A model generated the notes under the pieces. That model saw only the letters and a program-made list of their open reading frames with translations. It made no database searches and was not told the origin of the DNA. A DNA stretch of 64,000 nt, taken from contig CAXIDF010000017.1 in the NCBI GenBank assembly GCA_964022665.1, positions 1 to 64,000 on the forward strand, read 5' to 3'. The translations under genes were made by a program, and so were the position numbers. Of this stretch, positions 52,379 to 60,901 are shown one piece after another. This DNA is from Haliea sp964022665. GTDB lineage: Bacteria > Pseudomonadota > Gammaproteobacteria > Pseudomonadales > Halieaceae. Numbering within the stretch: the first letter of the stretch is position 1; the number at the start of each line of letters is the position of its first letter.

Positions 52379-55300
52379 ATGTACACATCCCTGCTCGCCA
52401 GCACACCCTGGCCCGCCAAATCCGGCACCCGCACGTCGATTGGCCCTTTCCACGGCTGTGCCGAAGCGCGGCTGGTCGCGGAGCTCGCACGCCCCGACAG
52501 CCTGTTGCTGGTGATTACGGCGGACACCAGCTCAGCACTCGCGCTGGAACGGGAGCTGCCCTTCTTCCTGGCAGAAGAGATCGACATTCTCGCCTTTCCC
52601 GACTGGGAAACCCTGCCCTACGACAACTTCTCGCCGCATCAGGACATCGTGTCCGAACGGCTGGAAACACTGTACCGGCTGCCCAGCCTGGCAGCGGGCA
52701 TCCTGGTCGTGCCGATGTCTACCCTGATGCACCGCCTGCCCCCCGTGCACTACGTGGCGGGGTCCAGCCTGGTATTGGAACCCGGACAGGTGCTGGATCG
52801 AGAATCCTTCCGCCGCAACCTGGAGCGCAACGGCTACCGCAACGTCGAAACCGTCTACGAACATGGCGAGTTTGCCCTGCGCGGCTCGCTGCTGGACATT
52901 TTCCCGATGGGCAGCGACCTGCCCTATCGGGTGGACCTGCTGGATGACGAGGTCGACAGCCTGCGCACCTTCAGTCCCGACACCCAGCGTACGCTGGAGA
53001 AGGTCAGCGCCATCAACCTGCTGCCGGCCAGGGAATACCCGCTGAACCCGGCGGCCATCGAGCGTTTCCGCTTGAACTGGTACGACGCCTTTGATGTCGA
53101 TCACGATGCCTGTCCCACCTACCGCGAAGTCAGCGCCGGGCGTGCGCCTGGTGGCTGTGAATATTACCTGCCGCTGTTCTTCGAGGCCTGCGCCACCCTG
53201 TTTGACTACCTGCCCGCGGGCACGCCCGTCATCGCCGTCGGCGACCACTACCGGGCGGCACAGCGCTTCTGGGCAGATGCCGAACACCGCCACACGGAAT
53301 ACGGTATTGATCCGCGCCGACCCCTGCTGCCGCCGGCGCGCTGTTTTACACCGGTGGAGGAGCTCTATCACCTGCTGGGCCGCTGCCCGGTACTGGAGCT
53401 GCGGCGCAATCCGGAGGCCCCGGTGCACGTTGCCAGCCCGTCGCAGGCGCTGCCCGACCTGAGCACCCAGGGCGCACGGCAAACGCCGGCCGAGCGGCTG
53501 CAACATTTCATGCAACAGCACACCGGGCCGCTATTGCTCTGTGCCGAATCCGCCGGCCGCCGGGAAGTACTGCTGGAAAACCTGGCGGCCCACGGCCTGA
53601 CACCGCCCGAAGTGGCGGACTGGTCCGATTTTCTTGCCTCCGGCCTGCGCTTTGCCATCAGTACCGCGCCCATCGACCGCGGCATGTACTTTGGCGAGGA
53701 CGCCCCGGCACTGGTGTGCGAGGCGCAGCTGTTTGGCAACCGGGTTGCCCAGCGGCGCCGGCGCAGCAAGGTTGACGAAACCCAGGCCGAGAACGTTTTC
53801 CGGGACATCAATGAGCTGCGCGAAGGCGTGCCAGTCGTGCACCTGGAACACGGCGTGGGGCGCTACCTGGGACTGCAGACCCTGGAGGTTGATGGAGCCG
53901 ATAGCGAGTTCCTGATGCTGGAATACGCCCAGGGCAGCAAACTCTACGTGCCCGTTGCGTCCCTGCACCTGGTGAGCCGCTATGCCGGCAGTGACCCGGA
54001 CCTGGCACCGCTGCACAAACTGGGCTCCGAACAGTGGGAAAAGGCGCGCCGCAAAGCCACAGAAAAAGCCAGCGACGTGGCCGCGCAATTACTCGACGTT
54101 TACGCCCGCCGCGAGGCACGCGAGGGCTTCTGTTTCGAGTTGCCAGCGCTGGAGTACGAACAGTTCTCGGCGAGCTTCCCGTTTGAGGAGACCGCGGATC
54201 AGGCGGCAGCGATTGAGGCGGTTATCGGCGATATGACCGCGACGCGGGTCATGGACCGACTGGTGTGCGGCGACGTGGGCTTTGGGAAAACCGAGGTGGC
54301 CATGCGTGCGGCGTTTATTGCCGCGCGCAACGGCAAGCAGGTAGCGGTACTGGTGCCCACCACCCTGCTCGCCCAGCAGCACTACAACTCATTTGCCGAT
54401 CGCTTCGCCGACTGGCCTGTGACCGTGGACGTGGTGTCGCGCTTCAAAAGCGGCAAGGATCTCGGCGGCGTGCTCCAGCGGGTTGCCGACGGCGCCATCG
54501 ACATCCTCGTGGGTACCCACAAGCTACTCTCCAGCGACTTCCGCTTCCATGATCTGGGCCTGCTGATCATCGACGAGGAGCATCGCTTTGGCGTCAAACA
54601 GAAAGAGGCGATCAAGGCCTTGCGTGCCGAGGTGGACATTCTCACCCTTACCGCCACACCGATTCCGCGCACGCTGAACATGGCCCTGGGCGGCATGCGG
54701 GACCTGTCTATCATCGCCACACCGCCCGCCCGCCGTCTGTCTATCAAGACCTTCGTGCGCGAGCACAATATCGCCCTGATTCGGGAGGCAGTATTGCGCG
54801 AAACGCTGCGCGGCGGGCAGGTGTACTACCTGCACAATGAGGTCAAGAGCATCGAGGAAGCGGGGCGCAAGTTACGCGAGCTGCTGCCGGATCTCTCGAT
54901 TGGCATCGCCCACGGGCAGATGCGCGAGACAGCGCTGGAACAGGTGATGTCGGCCTTCTATCACCAGCGCCACCATATTCTGCTGTGCACCACGATTATC
55001 GAAACGGGGATTGATGTCCCCACCGCCAACACCATTATCATTGAGCGCGCCGACAAGTTCGGACTCGCCCAGCTGCACCAGCTGCGTGGCCGTGTCGGGC
55101 GCTCACACCACCAGGCCTACGCCTATCTGCTGTGCCCGCCACGTTCGGCGATAACGCCGGACGCGGAAAAGCGCCTGGAGGCCATTGAAGCCGCCGGTGA
55201 CCTCGGCGCCGGGTATCTGCTGGCGACCCACGACCTGGAGATTCGCGGCGCCGGCGAGCTGCTCGGTGATGAGCAGAGCGGCCAGATTCACAGTGTCGGC

Positions 55301-55843
55301 TTTGCCCTCTACATGCGCATGCTGGAGCGGGCGGTGGCCGCCCTGCGCCGCGGCGAGATCCCCAATACCGATGCGCCGCTGGATGCCGGCACCGAGATCA
55401 ATCTGCATGTTCCGGCGCTGATTCCCGAAGACTACCTGCCAGACATCAACACGCGTCTGGTGCTGTACAAGCGCATCGCGGCGGCCCAGAACGAGCAGGC
55501 GCTGCGTGACATTCAGGTAGAGATGATCGACCGTTTCGGCCTGCTGCCGCAACAGATCAAGAATCTGGTGCAGGTAGCGCGACTGCGTATCCGCGCCGAG
55601 CAGCTGGGCATTGCGGGCATTGAGGTTGGCCCCGGCGGTGGTAACATCGATTTCCGGGAGTCCACTCGGGTGAACCCGCTGAGCCTGGTGAAGCTGGTGC
55701 AGTCCGATCCGAATGGCTACCAGCTCACCGGTGCCACCCGCCTGCGTTTCAAGCGCAGCCTGGACAACCCCGAACAGCGCCAGCAGTTTGCCGACGAGCT
55801 GCTGGACACCTTTGCCGCTGACGCCACGGACGATGCCGCCTGA
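52379..55843 (+). CDS. mfd: Transcription-repair coupling factor
   Basis: Mfd removes RNA polymerase stalled at lesions and recruits UvrA. 1154 residues: UvrB-homology module (1-350: LPYDNFSPHQDIVSERLETL), RNAP-interaction domain with EHGVGRYLGLQTLEVDG, translocase with Walker A CGDVGFGKTEVAMRAAF, DEEH in LLIIDEEHRFGVKQKEAIKA, TLTATPIPRTLNMAL, and TRG/C-terminal domains (VGRSHHQAYAYLL). ATG at 52379; the open frame continues upstream without similarity. csiV follows with a TGATG overlap. Confidence 0.97.
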   Translation: MYTSLLASTPWPAKSGTRTSIGPFHGCAEARLVAELARPDSLLLVITADTSSALALERELPFFLAEEIDILAFPDWETLPYDNFSPHQDIVSERLETLYRLPSLAAGILVVPMSTLMHRLPPVHYVAGSSLVLEPGQVLDRESFRRNLERNGYRNVETVYEHGEFALRGSLLDIFPMGSDLPYRVDLLDDEVDSLRTFSPDTQRTLEKVSAINLLPAREYPLNPAAIERFRLNWYDAFDVDHDACPTYREVSAGRAPGGCEYYLPLFFEACATLFDYLPAGTPVIAVGDHYRAAQRFWADAEHRHTEYGIDPRRPLLPPARCFTPVEELYHLLGRCPVLELRRNPEAPVHVASPSQALPDLSTQGARQTPAERLQHFMQQHTGPLLLCAESAGRREVLLENLAAHGLTPPEVADWSDFLASGLRFAISTAPIDRGMYFGEDAPALVCEAQLFGNRVAQRRRRSKVDETQAENVFRDINELREGVPVVHLEHGVGRYLGLQTLEVDGADSEFLMLEYAQGSKLYVPVASLHLVSRYAGSDPDLAPLHKLGSEQWEKARRKATEKASDVAAQLLDVYARREAREGFCFELPALEYEQFSASFPFEETADQAAAIEAVIGDMTATRVMDRLVCGDVGFGKTEVAMRAAFIAARNGKQVAVLVPTTLLAQQHYNSFADRFADWPVTVDVVSRFKSGKDLGGVLQRVADGAIDILVGTHKLLSSDFRFHDLGLLIIDEEHRFGVKQKEAIKALRAEVDILTLTATPIPRTLNMALGGMRDLSIIATPPARRLSIKTFVREHNIALIREAVLRETLRGGQVYYLHNEVKSIEEAGRKLRELLPDLSIGIAHGQMRETALEQVMSAFYHQRHHILLCTTIIETGIDVPTANTIIIERADKFGLAQLHQLRGRVGRSHHQAYAYLLCPPRSAITPDAEKRLEAIEAAGDLGAGYLLATHDLEIRGAGELLGDEQSGQIHSVGFALYMRMLERAVAALRRGEIPNTDAPLDAGTEINLHVPALIPEDYLPDINTRLVLYKRIAAAQNEQALRDIQVEMIDRFGLLPQQIKNLVQVARLRIRAEQLGIAGIEVGPGGGNIDFRESTRVNPLSLVKLVQSDPNGYQLTGATRLRFKRSLDNPEQRQQFADELLDTFAADATDDAA

Positions 55844-56976
55844 TGATTCCTCACCCGATACGCACCCCGCTCGCTTTTCTGGCGGCAGCCCTGGCTTTTC
55901 CGCTGGCGCCGGCCCAGGCGCAGGAGCGCGAACAGAACTGGTATCAGGTGGAGCTGCTGGTTGTCGCGCATACCAACCCGGCGGCGCAGCGAGCGGAACA
56001 GTGGGAGCCCCTGCCTCGGCTCGCCTATCCCGAGACGTTCCGCTTCCTGCTCGATCCGCAGCGACTGCGGGCCAATCTTGAACGCACGCCAGACGCAAGC
56101 TATAGCGAGGTTGATGCTAACGGAAAACAACTGATCCACTTGCGCCGCGCCTCCTCCCCCGCGGCGTTGGATGATGCCGCTCCGCCGCCAACAACCGTGG
56201 AAGCCTCAGGCAGTACACTTGACGGTGTAAGCGACGGACAGGGGCGCTCGCCTGAGGACTCTCCTGCCAGCGGCGACCCGGCTGCTGTCACCGAGGCGCC
56301 GAATGAAACCCGGCTCCCCACGGCCTTCCTGACGCTGCCGGCCCAGGCGCGGGAGTTTCGCGGTAAAGCGGCCTACATGGAGCGCAACGGCCCCTATCGC
56401 GTGCTGTTCCACGAGGTGTGGTGGCAACCGGTGGACGGCGCCCGTAGCGCCCTGCCTATCGTACTCGACCAGTCAGGCGACCAGCAAAGCTACCCCGCGC
56501 TACAGGGCACGGTGCGACTGCATCGCTCCCGCTTCCTGCATGTGGATACCCAGTTATGGCTGAATACCAGCGGTGACTACCTGCCGGGCACCTGGCGGAT
56601 GCCCCCGCCCCCGCTCGGCCCCGTATCGCTGGAGCGGGTGCCGGCCGCACTGCTGCCGGACGCAGACGCCGATGTGCTGAGCGCAGTGACAGGCTACGAC
56701 CCCGCATGGGATGCCGCCCCGGGGCTTCTGGAGGAGGCGACATCCACTGCCGCGCCTGTCTACCCCTACCGGCACGCGGTACTACTGCAACAGCAGCGTC
56801 GCATGCGCTCGAACGAAGTGCACTATATCGATCATCCGCTCATGGGGGTTGTGATCAAGCTCACCCCGCTGGACGCGGAGGCGCTGCACGCAGCGGCGTA
56901 CAACCGTGATGTGCTGGAGCTTATTTCAGGCCCGCAGACGCCAGCTGCGGCAGTAGCCGACCCAGCAGGCGCCTGA
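55843..56976 (+). CDS. csiV: CsiV-family periplasmic protein
   Basis: 377-residue exported protein of the CsiV family. Signal peptide ending PLAPAQA, then NWYQVELLVVAHTNP, a Pro/Ser-rich variable centre (about 100-155), and the conserved C-terminal half with RRMRSNEVHYIDHPLMGVVI. In Vibrio cholerae CsiV partners LpoA and PBP1a to direct peptidoglycan synthesis. The ATG overlaps the mfd stop by one base. Its last 56 bases overlap the convergent phosphorylase gene. Confidence 0.8.
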   Translation: MIPHPIRTPLAFLAAALAFPLAPAQAQEREQNWYQVELLVVAHTNPAAQRAEQWEPLPRLAYPETFRFLLDPQRLRANLERTPDASYSEVDANGKQLIHLRRASSPAALDDAAPPPTTVEASGSTLDGVSDGQGRSPEDSPASGDPAAVTEAPNETRLPTAFLTLPAQAREFRGKAAYMERNGPYRVLFHEVWWQPVDGARSALPIVLDQSGDQQSYPALQGTVRLHRSRFLHVDTQLWLNTSGDYLPGTWRMPPPPLGPVSLERVPAALLPDADADVLSAVTGYDPAWDAAPGLLEEATSTAAPVYPYRHAVLLQQQRRMRSNEVHYIDHPLMGVVIKLTPLDAEALHAAAYNRDVLELISGPQTPAAAVADPAGA

Positions 56977-57691
56977 CCACCGCTGCCTCGCGTTGCAGGA
57001 TGTCACGCATGGTGTCCTGCGTGAGGGGCAGGTCGCCCAGTCCAGCAGCGGCATTCACTACCATGCAAATAGTTGCATAAGCGATACCGCATTCGCGTGC
57101 CAGGGCTGCTTCCGGCATGCCGGTCATGCCCACCACGTCGCAACCATCGCCGGCAAAACGCCGCACTTCGGCGGCTGTCTCCAGCCTGGGGCCCTGGGTA
57201 ACCGCATGTACCCCACAGGGTTCATGAGGAATGCCCGCTGCTTCCGCACTGTCGATAATCGCCAGTCGCAGTGCCTGATCGTAGGGCTGGGTGAAATCGA
57301 TATGCTGCAGTGTCCCATTGCTCCCATCGTCAAACGTGTGCTCGCGTCCCCAGGTGTAATCCACCAGCTGGTCCGGCACCACCAGGCGTCCGGGCTGCAT
57401 ATCCGCGCTGATGCCGCCGACGGCGTTGATGCTGATCAGCTGGGTAACGCCCAGCGCACGCATCGCCGCGATGTTCGCCCGGTAGTTGATCAAGTGCGGC
57501 GGAATGGCCCGCGGACTGCCGTGGCGCTGCAGGAAAAACACGCGCTGGCCATTCAGTACGCCTTCCTGTACGGGGCGCGAGGGCGCGCCGTACAGGTTTT
57601 CCCCGGCGTGCTCACGCAACAGTTCAAGGCCTTCGATCTGCTGGATGCCCGTACCGCCGATAATGCCGATGCAGGGCGCCGTAGCGCTCAT
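56921..57691 (-). CDS. S-methyl-5'-thioinosine phosphorylase
   Basis: 256-residue purine-nucleoside phosphorylase of the MTAP/PNP-2 group. GIIGGTGIQQIEGLELL (8-24), FLQRHGSPRAIPPHLINYRA, LISINAVGGISADMQPG, TQGPRLETAAEVRRF and DVVGMTGMPEAALARECGI. The Pseudomonas member at the same site phosphorolyses methylthioinosine formed by deaminating methylthioadenosine. Gene order supports that specificity but plain MTA or hypoxanthine-nucleoside cleavage cannot be excluded. ATG overlaps the mechanosensitive channel gene by four bases. Confidence 0.88.
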   Translation of the reverse strand: MSATAPCIGIIGGTGIQQIEGLELLREHAGENLYGAPSRPVQEGVLNGQRVFFLQRHGSPRAIPPHLINYRANIAAMRALGVTQLISINAVGGISADMQPGRLVVPDQLVDYTWGREHTFDDGSNGTLQHIDFTQPYDQALRLAIIDSAEAAGIPHEPCGVHAVTQGPRLETAAEVRRFAGDGCDVVGMTGMPEAALARECGIAYATICMVVNAAAGLGDLPLTQDTMRDILQREAAVVRRLLGRLLPQLASAGLK

Positions 57692-58803
57692 GACTGCTCA
57701 CCGTCGGCGGCGCGCGCAAGCTCCGGCGGCGCGCTATCCAGATGCAGGGTACGGGTCGGGAAGGCAACATCCGCGCCATGATCGTGGATAATGCGCAACG
57801 CCTGCAGCAACACATCCTGCTTGATCGCGTGGTACTCCACCCAGACCGTGGTGCGGGTGAAGGTGTAGATGAAGAAGTCCAGCGAGGACGGCCCGAAGGA
57901 CACGAAATTGACAATAAGCGTGCGGTTCAGGTCGATATCCGGATGATTCTCCAGCATCTGCCGCACATCGCTGACGATACCTGCCAGCTTGGCTGAATCC
58001 TGGTAGCGCAAGCCAATGGTCTCGTAAATGCGCCGGTTGAACATGCGCGAAGGGTTCTCGACAGATATCTGAGTGAACACCGCATTGGGGACATACAACG
58101 GCCGCTGGTCAAAGGTACGTATGCGTGTGAGGCGCCAGCCGATGTCCTCCACCGTCCCCTCAATTTCCCGGTCCGGTGAGCGAATCCAATCACCGGGGGT
58201 AAAGGGGCGGTCCAGATAGATGCTCATGCCGCCAAAGAAATTGGCCATGAGGTCCTTGGCGGCAAAACCCACTGCTATCCCGCCAATACCGCCGAACGCC
58301 AGCAGGCCGGAAATGGACACCCCGACACTCTGTAGCGCCATAAGCCCGGCAAGTATCCACAGGATGACACGCATCAACTTGGCGGTGGAGCGCACCGCCG
58401 CCTTGTCCGTGGATGCGGTGTGACCGCGCGCGGGGCACAGAAGCTCCTCCTCGGCACCAAAAATCAGGCGTTGCAGAAACCAGGTGAGCAAGAGGATCAA
58501 TACCGTATCGTAGGCCCGCAATACCAGGGATTGCAGGTTCTCGGCGATCGGCAGCATGTTCATTATCAGCATGAACACGATCACCCAGAGCGCTACACGT
58601 AGCGGCGACTCCAGCGCGCTGATGAAAATGTCATCCCAACGATTGCTGCTCACGCCCGCAACCCGATGCAAGCGGCGCAACAGGATGCCGAGTAACAAAT
58701 GCGTAAGCAGCGCCGCCAGCAGCACGCCCGCGATAGCCACGAGCGGTGTATCCAGGCCGTAGGTCGCCAGTAGCCGGGACAGTGATTCCTCTGTCGCTTC
58801 CAC
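57688..58803 (-). CDS. Small-conductance mechanosensitive channel family protein
   Basis: 371-residue MscS-family channel. Four or five N-terminal helices, the pore helix LLAFGGIGGIAVGFAAKDLM with NFFGGMSIYLDRPFTPGDWI after it (Gly/Ala-rich packing), then the beta domain (VEDIGWRLTRIRTFDQRPLY, VPNAVFTQISVENPSR) and an alpha/beta C-terminal cage (VSFGPSSLDFFIYTFTRTTV). Releases solutes on hypo-osmotic shock. ATG at 58803. Longer N-terminus than E. coli MscS. Confidence 0.92.
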   Translation of the reverse strand: MEATEESLSRLLATYGLDTPLVAIAGVLLAALLTHLLLGILLRRLHRVAGVSSNRWDDIFISALESPLRVALWVIVFMLIMNMLPIAENLQSLVLRAYDTVLILLLTWFLQRLIFGAEEELLCPARGHTASTDKAAVRSTAKLMRVILWILAGLMALQSVGVSISGLLAFGGIGGIAVGFAAKDLMANFFGGMSIYLDRPFTPGDWIRSPDREIEGTVEDIGWRLTRIRTFDQRPLYVPNAVFTQISVENPSRMFNRRIYETIGLRYQDSAKLAGIVSDVRQMLENHPDIDLNRTLIVNFVSFGPSSLDFFIYTFTRTTVWVEYHAIKQDVLLQALRIIHDHGADVAFPTRTLHLDSAPPELARAADGEQS

Positions 58804-59070
58804 GTTACATCAAGCTCCTGTATTCCCGGGGGTTAGACAATTTTCTTCTTTCGGCGCGCGCTCTTCAGAGACGGCAAGTATAACAGCGCCCCTGCCCTCC
58901 CGACACGCCCTTGCGGCTACGCGCAAGCGACTGATCTGCCGCGTAAAATTTGGGAGAGGATAAAACGCTATGAAGACAACAGGTTTTTAGATCACCAACT
59001 CATAATGGACAGCCAACACCGAGGTGGTATGTTCGAGGTGAGTCGAATCTGAGGAAAGGGAGACCAGAAC
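58804..59070. other. Divergent intergenic region between MscS-type and DUF6763-like genes
   Basis: 267 bases. A possible -10 (TATACT on the minus strand, near 58880) may serve the channel gene. A perfect 6-bp stem CTTGCG-GCTACG-CGCAAG lies at 58910-58927. GGGAG precedes the downstream ATG by eight bases. No gene is seen. Confidence 0.35.
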
Positions 59071-59382
59071 ATGTTGAGCCCTGCTGTTGGCAACTGGTAC
59101 AGAGACATCGAAACCGGCGCGCTGTTTGAGGTCGTGGCCCTGGATGATGCTGCGCGCACCATTGAAACCCAGTTTCTCGACGGCGAGGTCACCGAATACG
59201 ATCTGGACGTCTGGCGCATGCTGCAGTTGCAGAAGGCCGCGGCCCCGGAGGACTGGCGCACGCCCTTCGAACTGGATGACGAGGACGGCCAGGATCCCGA
59301 CCAGCCCTACCATCCGGAAGAATGGAGCAGCCCGGTGTCGACCATCGAACCCGATACCATGCTCGGCGTCGAGGACAGCTAG
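59071..59382 (+). CDS. Small acidic protein, DUF6763-like
   Basis: 103 residues, very acidic. N-terminal SPAVGNWYRDIETGALFEVV and the SH3-like pattern LDDAARTIETQFLDGEVTEY then DLDVWRMLQLQ; the C-terminal half (PFELDDEDGQDPDQPYHPEE) is likely disordered. I recall it as DUF6763-like, found in gammaproteobacteria; no function is known. ATG at 59071 with a strong ribosome site. It lies upstream of lexA on the same strand, but lexA has its own promoter. Confidence 0.65.
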   Translation: MLSPAVGNWYRDIETGALFEVVALDDAARTIETQFLDGEVTEYDLDVWRMLQLQKAAAPEDWRTPFELDDEDGQDPDQPYHPEEWSSPVSTIEPDTMLGVEDS

Positions 59383-59405
59383 GAAAAACACCCACCTGCC
59401 GTTGC

Positions 59406-59435
59406 TTGTCGCCAACGCGCATTACTGTATATAAT
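59406..59435 (+). promoter_or_regulatory. lexA promoter
   Basis: TTGTCG and a perfect TATAAT with 18 bases between. The -10 lies inside SOS box 1, so LexA bound there would block RNA polymerase directly. Confidence 0.65.
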
Positions 59436-59442
59436 CCCAGCC
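59423..59442. promoter_or_regulatory. SOS box 1 (LexA operator)
   Basis: TACTGTATATAATCCCAGCC: CTG-N10-CAG with an AT-rich left half like the gammaproteobacterial LexA consensus. Right half is less conserved. It overlaps the lexA -10. Confidence 0.85.
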
Positions 59443-59461
59443 ACTGTACATAAACACAGAT
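59442..59461. promoter_or_regulatory. SOS box 2 (LexA operator)
   Basis: A second CTG-N10-CAG (CTG at 59444, CAG at 59457), placed 19 bases after box 1, so two LexA dimers can bind side by side. It ends ten bases before the lexA ATG. Confidence 0.85.
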
Positions 59462-59470
59462 GGACGGGTT

Positions 59471-60067
59471 ATGGACAAACTCACGCAGCGACAGCAGCAG
59501 GTGCTCGACATTATCCGTCAGCACATCGACCAGACCGGCTATCCCCCCACCAGGGCCGATATCGCCAGAGAGCTCGGCTTCAAATCGGCCAATGCCGCCG
59601 AAGAACACCTGAAAGCGCTGGCCCGCAAGGGTGCCATTGAGATCATCGCCGGTGCGTCGCGCGGTATACGGCTGCCAGACAACCCGGGGCTGCCTATTAT
59701 CGGGCGGGTTGCGGCAGGTAATCCGGTATTGGCTCAGGAACACATCGAGGACCATTGCGCCATACCGGCGGATTTTTTCCGCCCCGCGGCGGACTACCTG
59801 CTCAGGGTCACCGGCGACAGCATGCAGGACGTGGGGATTCTCGATGGTGATTTGCTCGCCGTACACCGCACAGCAGAGGCCCGCAATGGCGATATTGTCG
59901 TGGCGCGTATCGATGACGAGGTGACGGTAAAGCGCTTCCAGCGCGGCAGCAGTCGCCACCTGATCGAGCTACAGGCCGAAAATCCCGACTACGCGCCGAT
60001 TCTGGTGGATTTGCGCACCCAGGCGTTTGCGATAGAGGGTTTGAGTGTGGGGGTCTTACGGCGCTAA
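59471..60067 (+). CDS. lexA: SOS repressor LexA
   Basis: 198-residue repressor and autopeptidase. Winged helix N-terminal domain (LTQRQQQVLDIIRQHID; PTRADIARELGFKSANAAEE recognition helix), cleavage site Ala82-Gly83 in GRVAAGNPVL, catalytic Ser117 (TGDSMQD) and Lys154 (EVTVKRF). All match E. coli A84-G85, S119, K156 with a shift of two. Two SOS boxes lie upstream. The sulA gene that follows lexA in Pseudomonas is absent. Confidence 0.97.
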   Translation: MDKLTQRQQQVLDIIRQHIDQTGYPPTRADIARELGFKSANAAEEHLKALARKGAIEIIAGASRGIRLPDNPGLPIIGRVAAGNPVLAQEHIEDHCAIPADFFRPAADYLLRVTGDSMQDVGILDGDLLAVHRTAEARNGDIVVARIDDEVTVKRFQRGSSRHLIELQAENPDYAPILVDLRTQAFAIEGLSVGVLRR

Positions 60068-60124
60068 CAGCGCCATCTCGTAGGCCACCATCACCCGCGC
60101 ACTATTACAGTGCTGCGGCAATAC

Positions 60125-60367
60125 TCAGTGCACGGTGCGTGCTCTGTCCTCGCTGTCGTCAGGGTGGTCCTTTTCACTGATACTGGCGGCTGCCTGCATG
60201 CCCGCCTGAATCATGACCTTCGCCACTTCCAGGCCGTTATCCAGGAGGTAATCGCGGGCTTCATCAGAGAACTGAATGCGCAGCAGGGGCTCGGAATCGT
60301 CCTCGGACCGCTGCAGAACGATTTCACCGTCACCGAGATCAACAATTTCCAGCAGGGCTGTAGCCAC
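60125..60367 (-). CDS. Small conserved protein between topA and lexA
   Basis: 80 residues, unnamed. ATALLEIVDLGDGEIVLQRS, ESDEPLL-like acidic strand and IQFSDEARDYLLDNGLEVAK, then a hydrophobic-amphipathic helix (VMIQAGMQAAASI). The GTG at 60367 with GGAG six bases before gives the family-like start. A protein of this kind occupies the same place (PA3009 position) in Pseudomonas. Function unknown. Confidence 0.7.
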   Translation of the reverse strand: MATALLEIVDLGDGEIVLQRSEDDSEPLLRIQFSDEARDYLLDNGLEVAKVMIQAGMQAAASISEKDHPDDSEDRARTVH

Positions 60368-60436
60368 ACGAGGCTCCTTTGTGCACATGAGCTTGCAGTG
60401 TAACAGGGGGTGGATGATGCCGCCAACGCGAGCCAG

Positions 60437-60901
60437 TCAGCACTCGTCGAGCAGTTCGCCCATGCGCGAAAACGCCGCGTCAAGCTGGTCGGCGATGCGC
60501 TGCAGCTCAGCCCGATCCGGCAGCCCAGAGGCGGTCGCCGCCAGGCTGCCCTCACTGCGCCGGGGCGTCTCGGCGCCGGGCTCCTGCAGCAGCGGTGCCA
60601 GCCAGCCATCTGCCTCCAGCTGGGCGAATTCCGTCAGTTCCGCCGGCTGCGCCTTGCCGGGGGCGGTGGGTGGCAGGGCCGCCACGCAAGCCGGGGGCTC
60701 GGCGGGCAGCTGGGCAGGCTTCTGCAAGTCGAGCAAAAACCACCCGTAGGACCTGAGGAGGTGCTGGCGCACCGCCGGTCCGAACGCCTGCGCAAGGAGG
60801 TGGGCCGGCAGGCTCTCGGCGCCCTGCGCCTGCTCCCAGCTCTGCAAAAGAATGCGACCGAGGTACAGGGCGTGATTGGCTTGTCCGCGCAGACTGCTCA
60901 T
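60437..60901 (-). CDS. DUF6586-like protein
   Basis: 154 residues, helical: SLRGQANHALYLGRILLQSW, RQHLLRSYGWFLLDL and a Pro/Ala-rich middle, then ADQLDAAFSRMGELLDEC. It matches in position the PA3010-type protein directly downstream of topA in Pseudomonas. Function unknown. ATG overlaps the topA stop (ATGA), so it is co-translated with topA. Confidence 0.75.
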   Translation of the reverse strand: MSSLRGQANHALYLGRILLQSWEQAQGAESLPAHLLAQAFGPAVRQHLLRSYGWFLLDLQKPAQLPAEPPACVAALPPTAPGKAQPAELTEFAQLEADGWLAPLLQEPGAETPRRSEGSLAATASGLPDRAELQRIADQLDAAFSRMGELLDEC

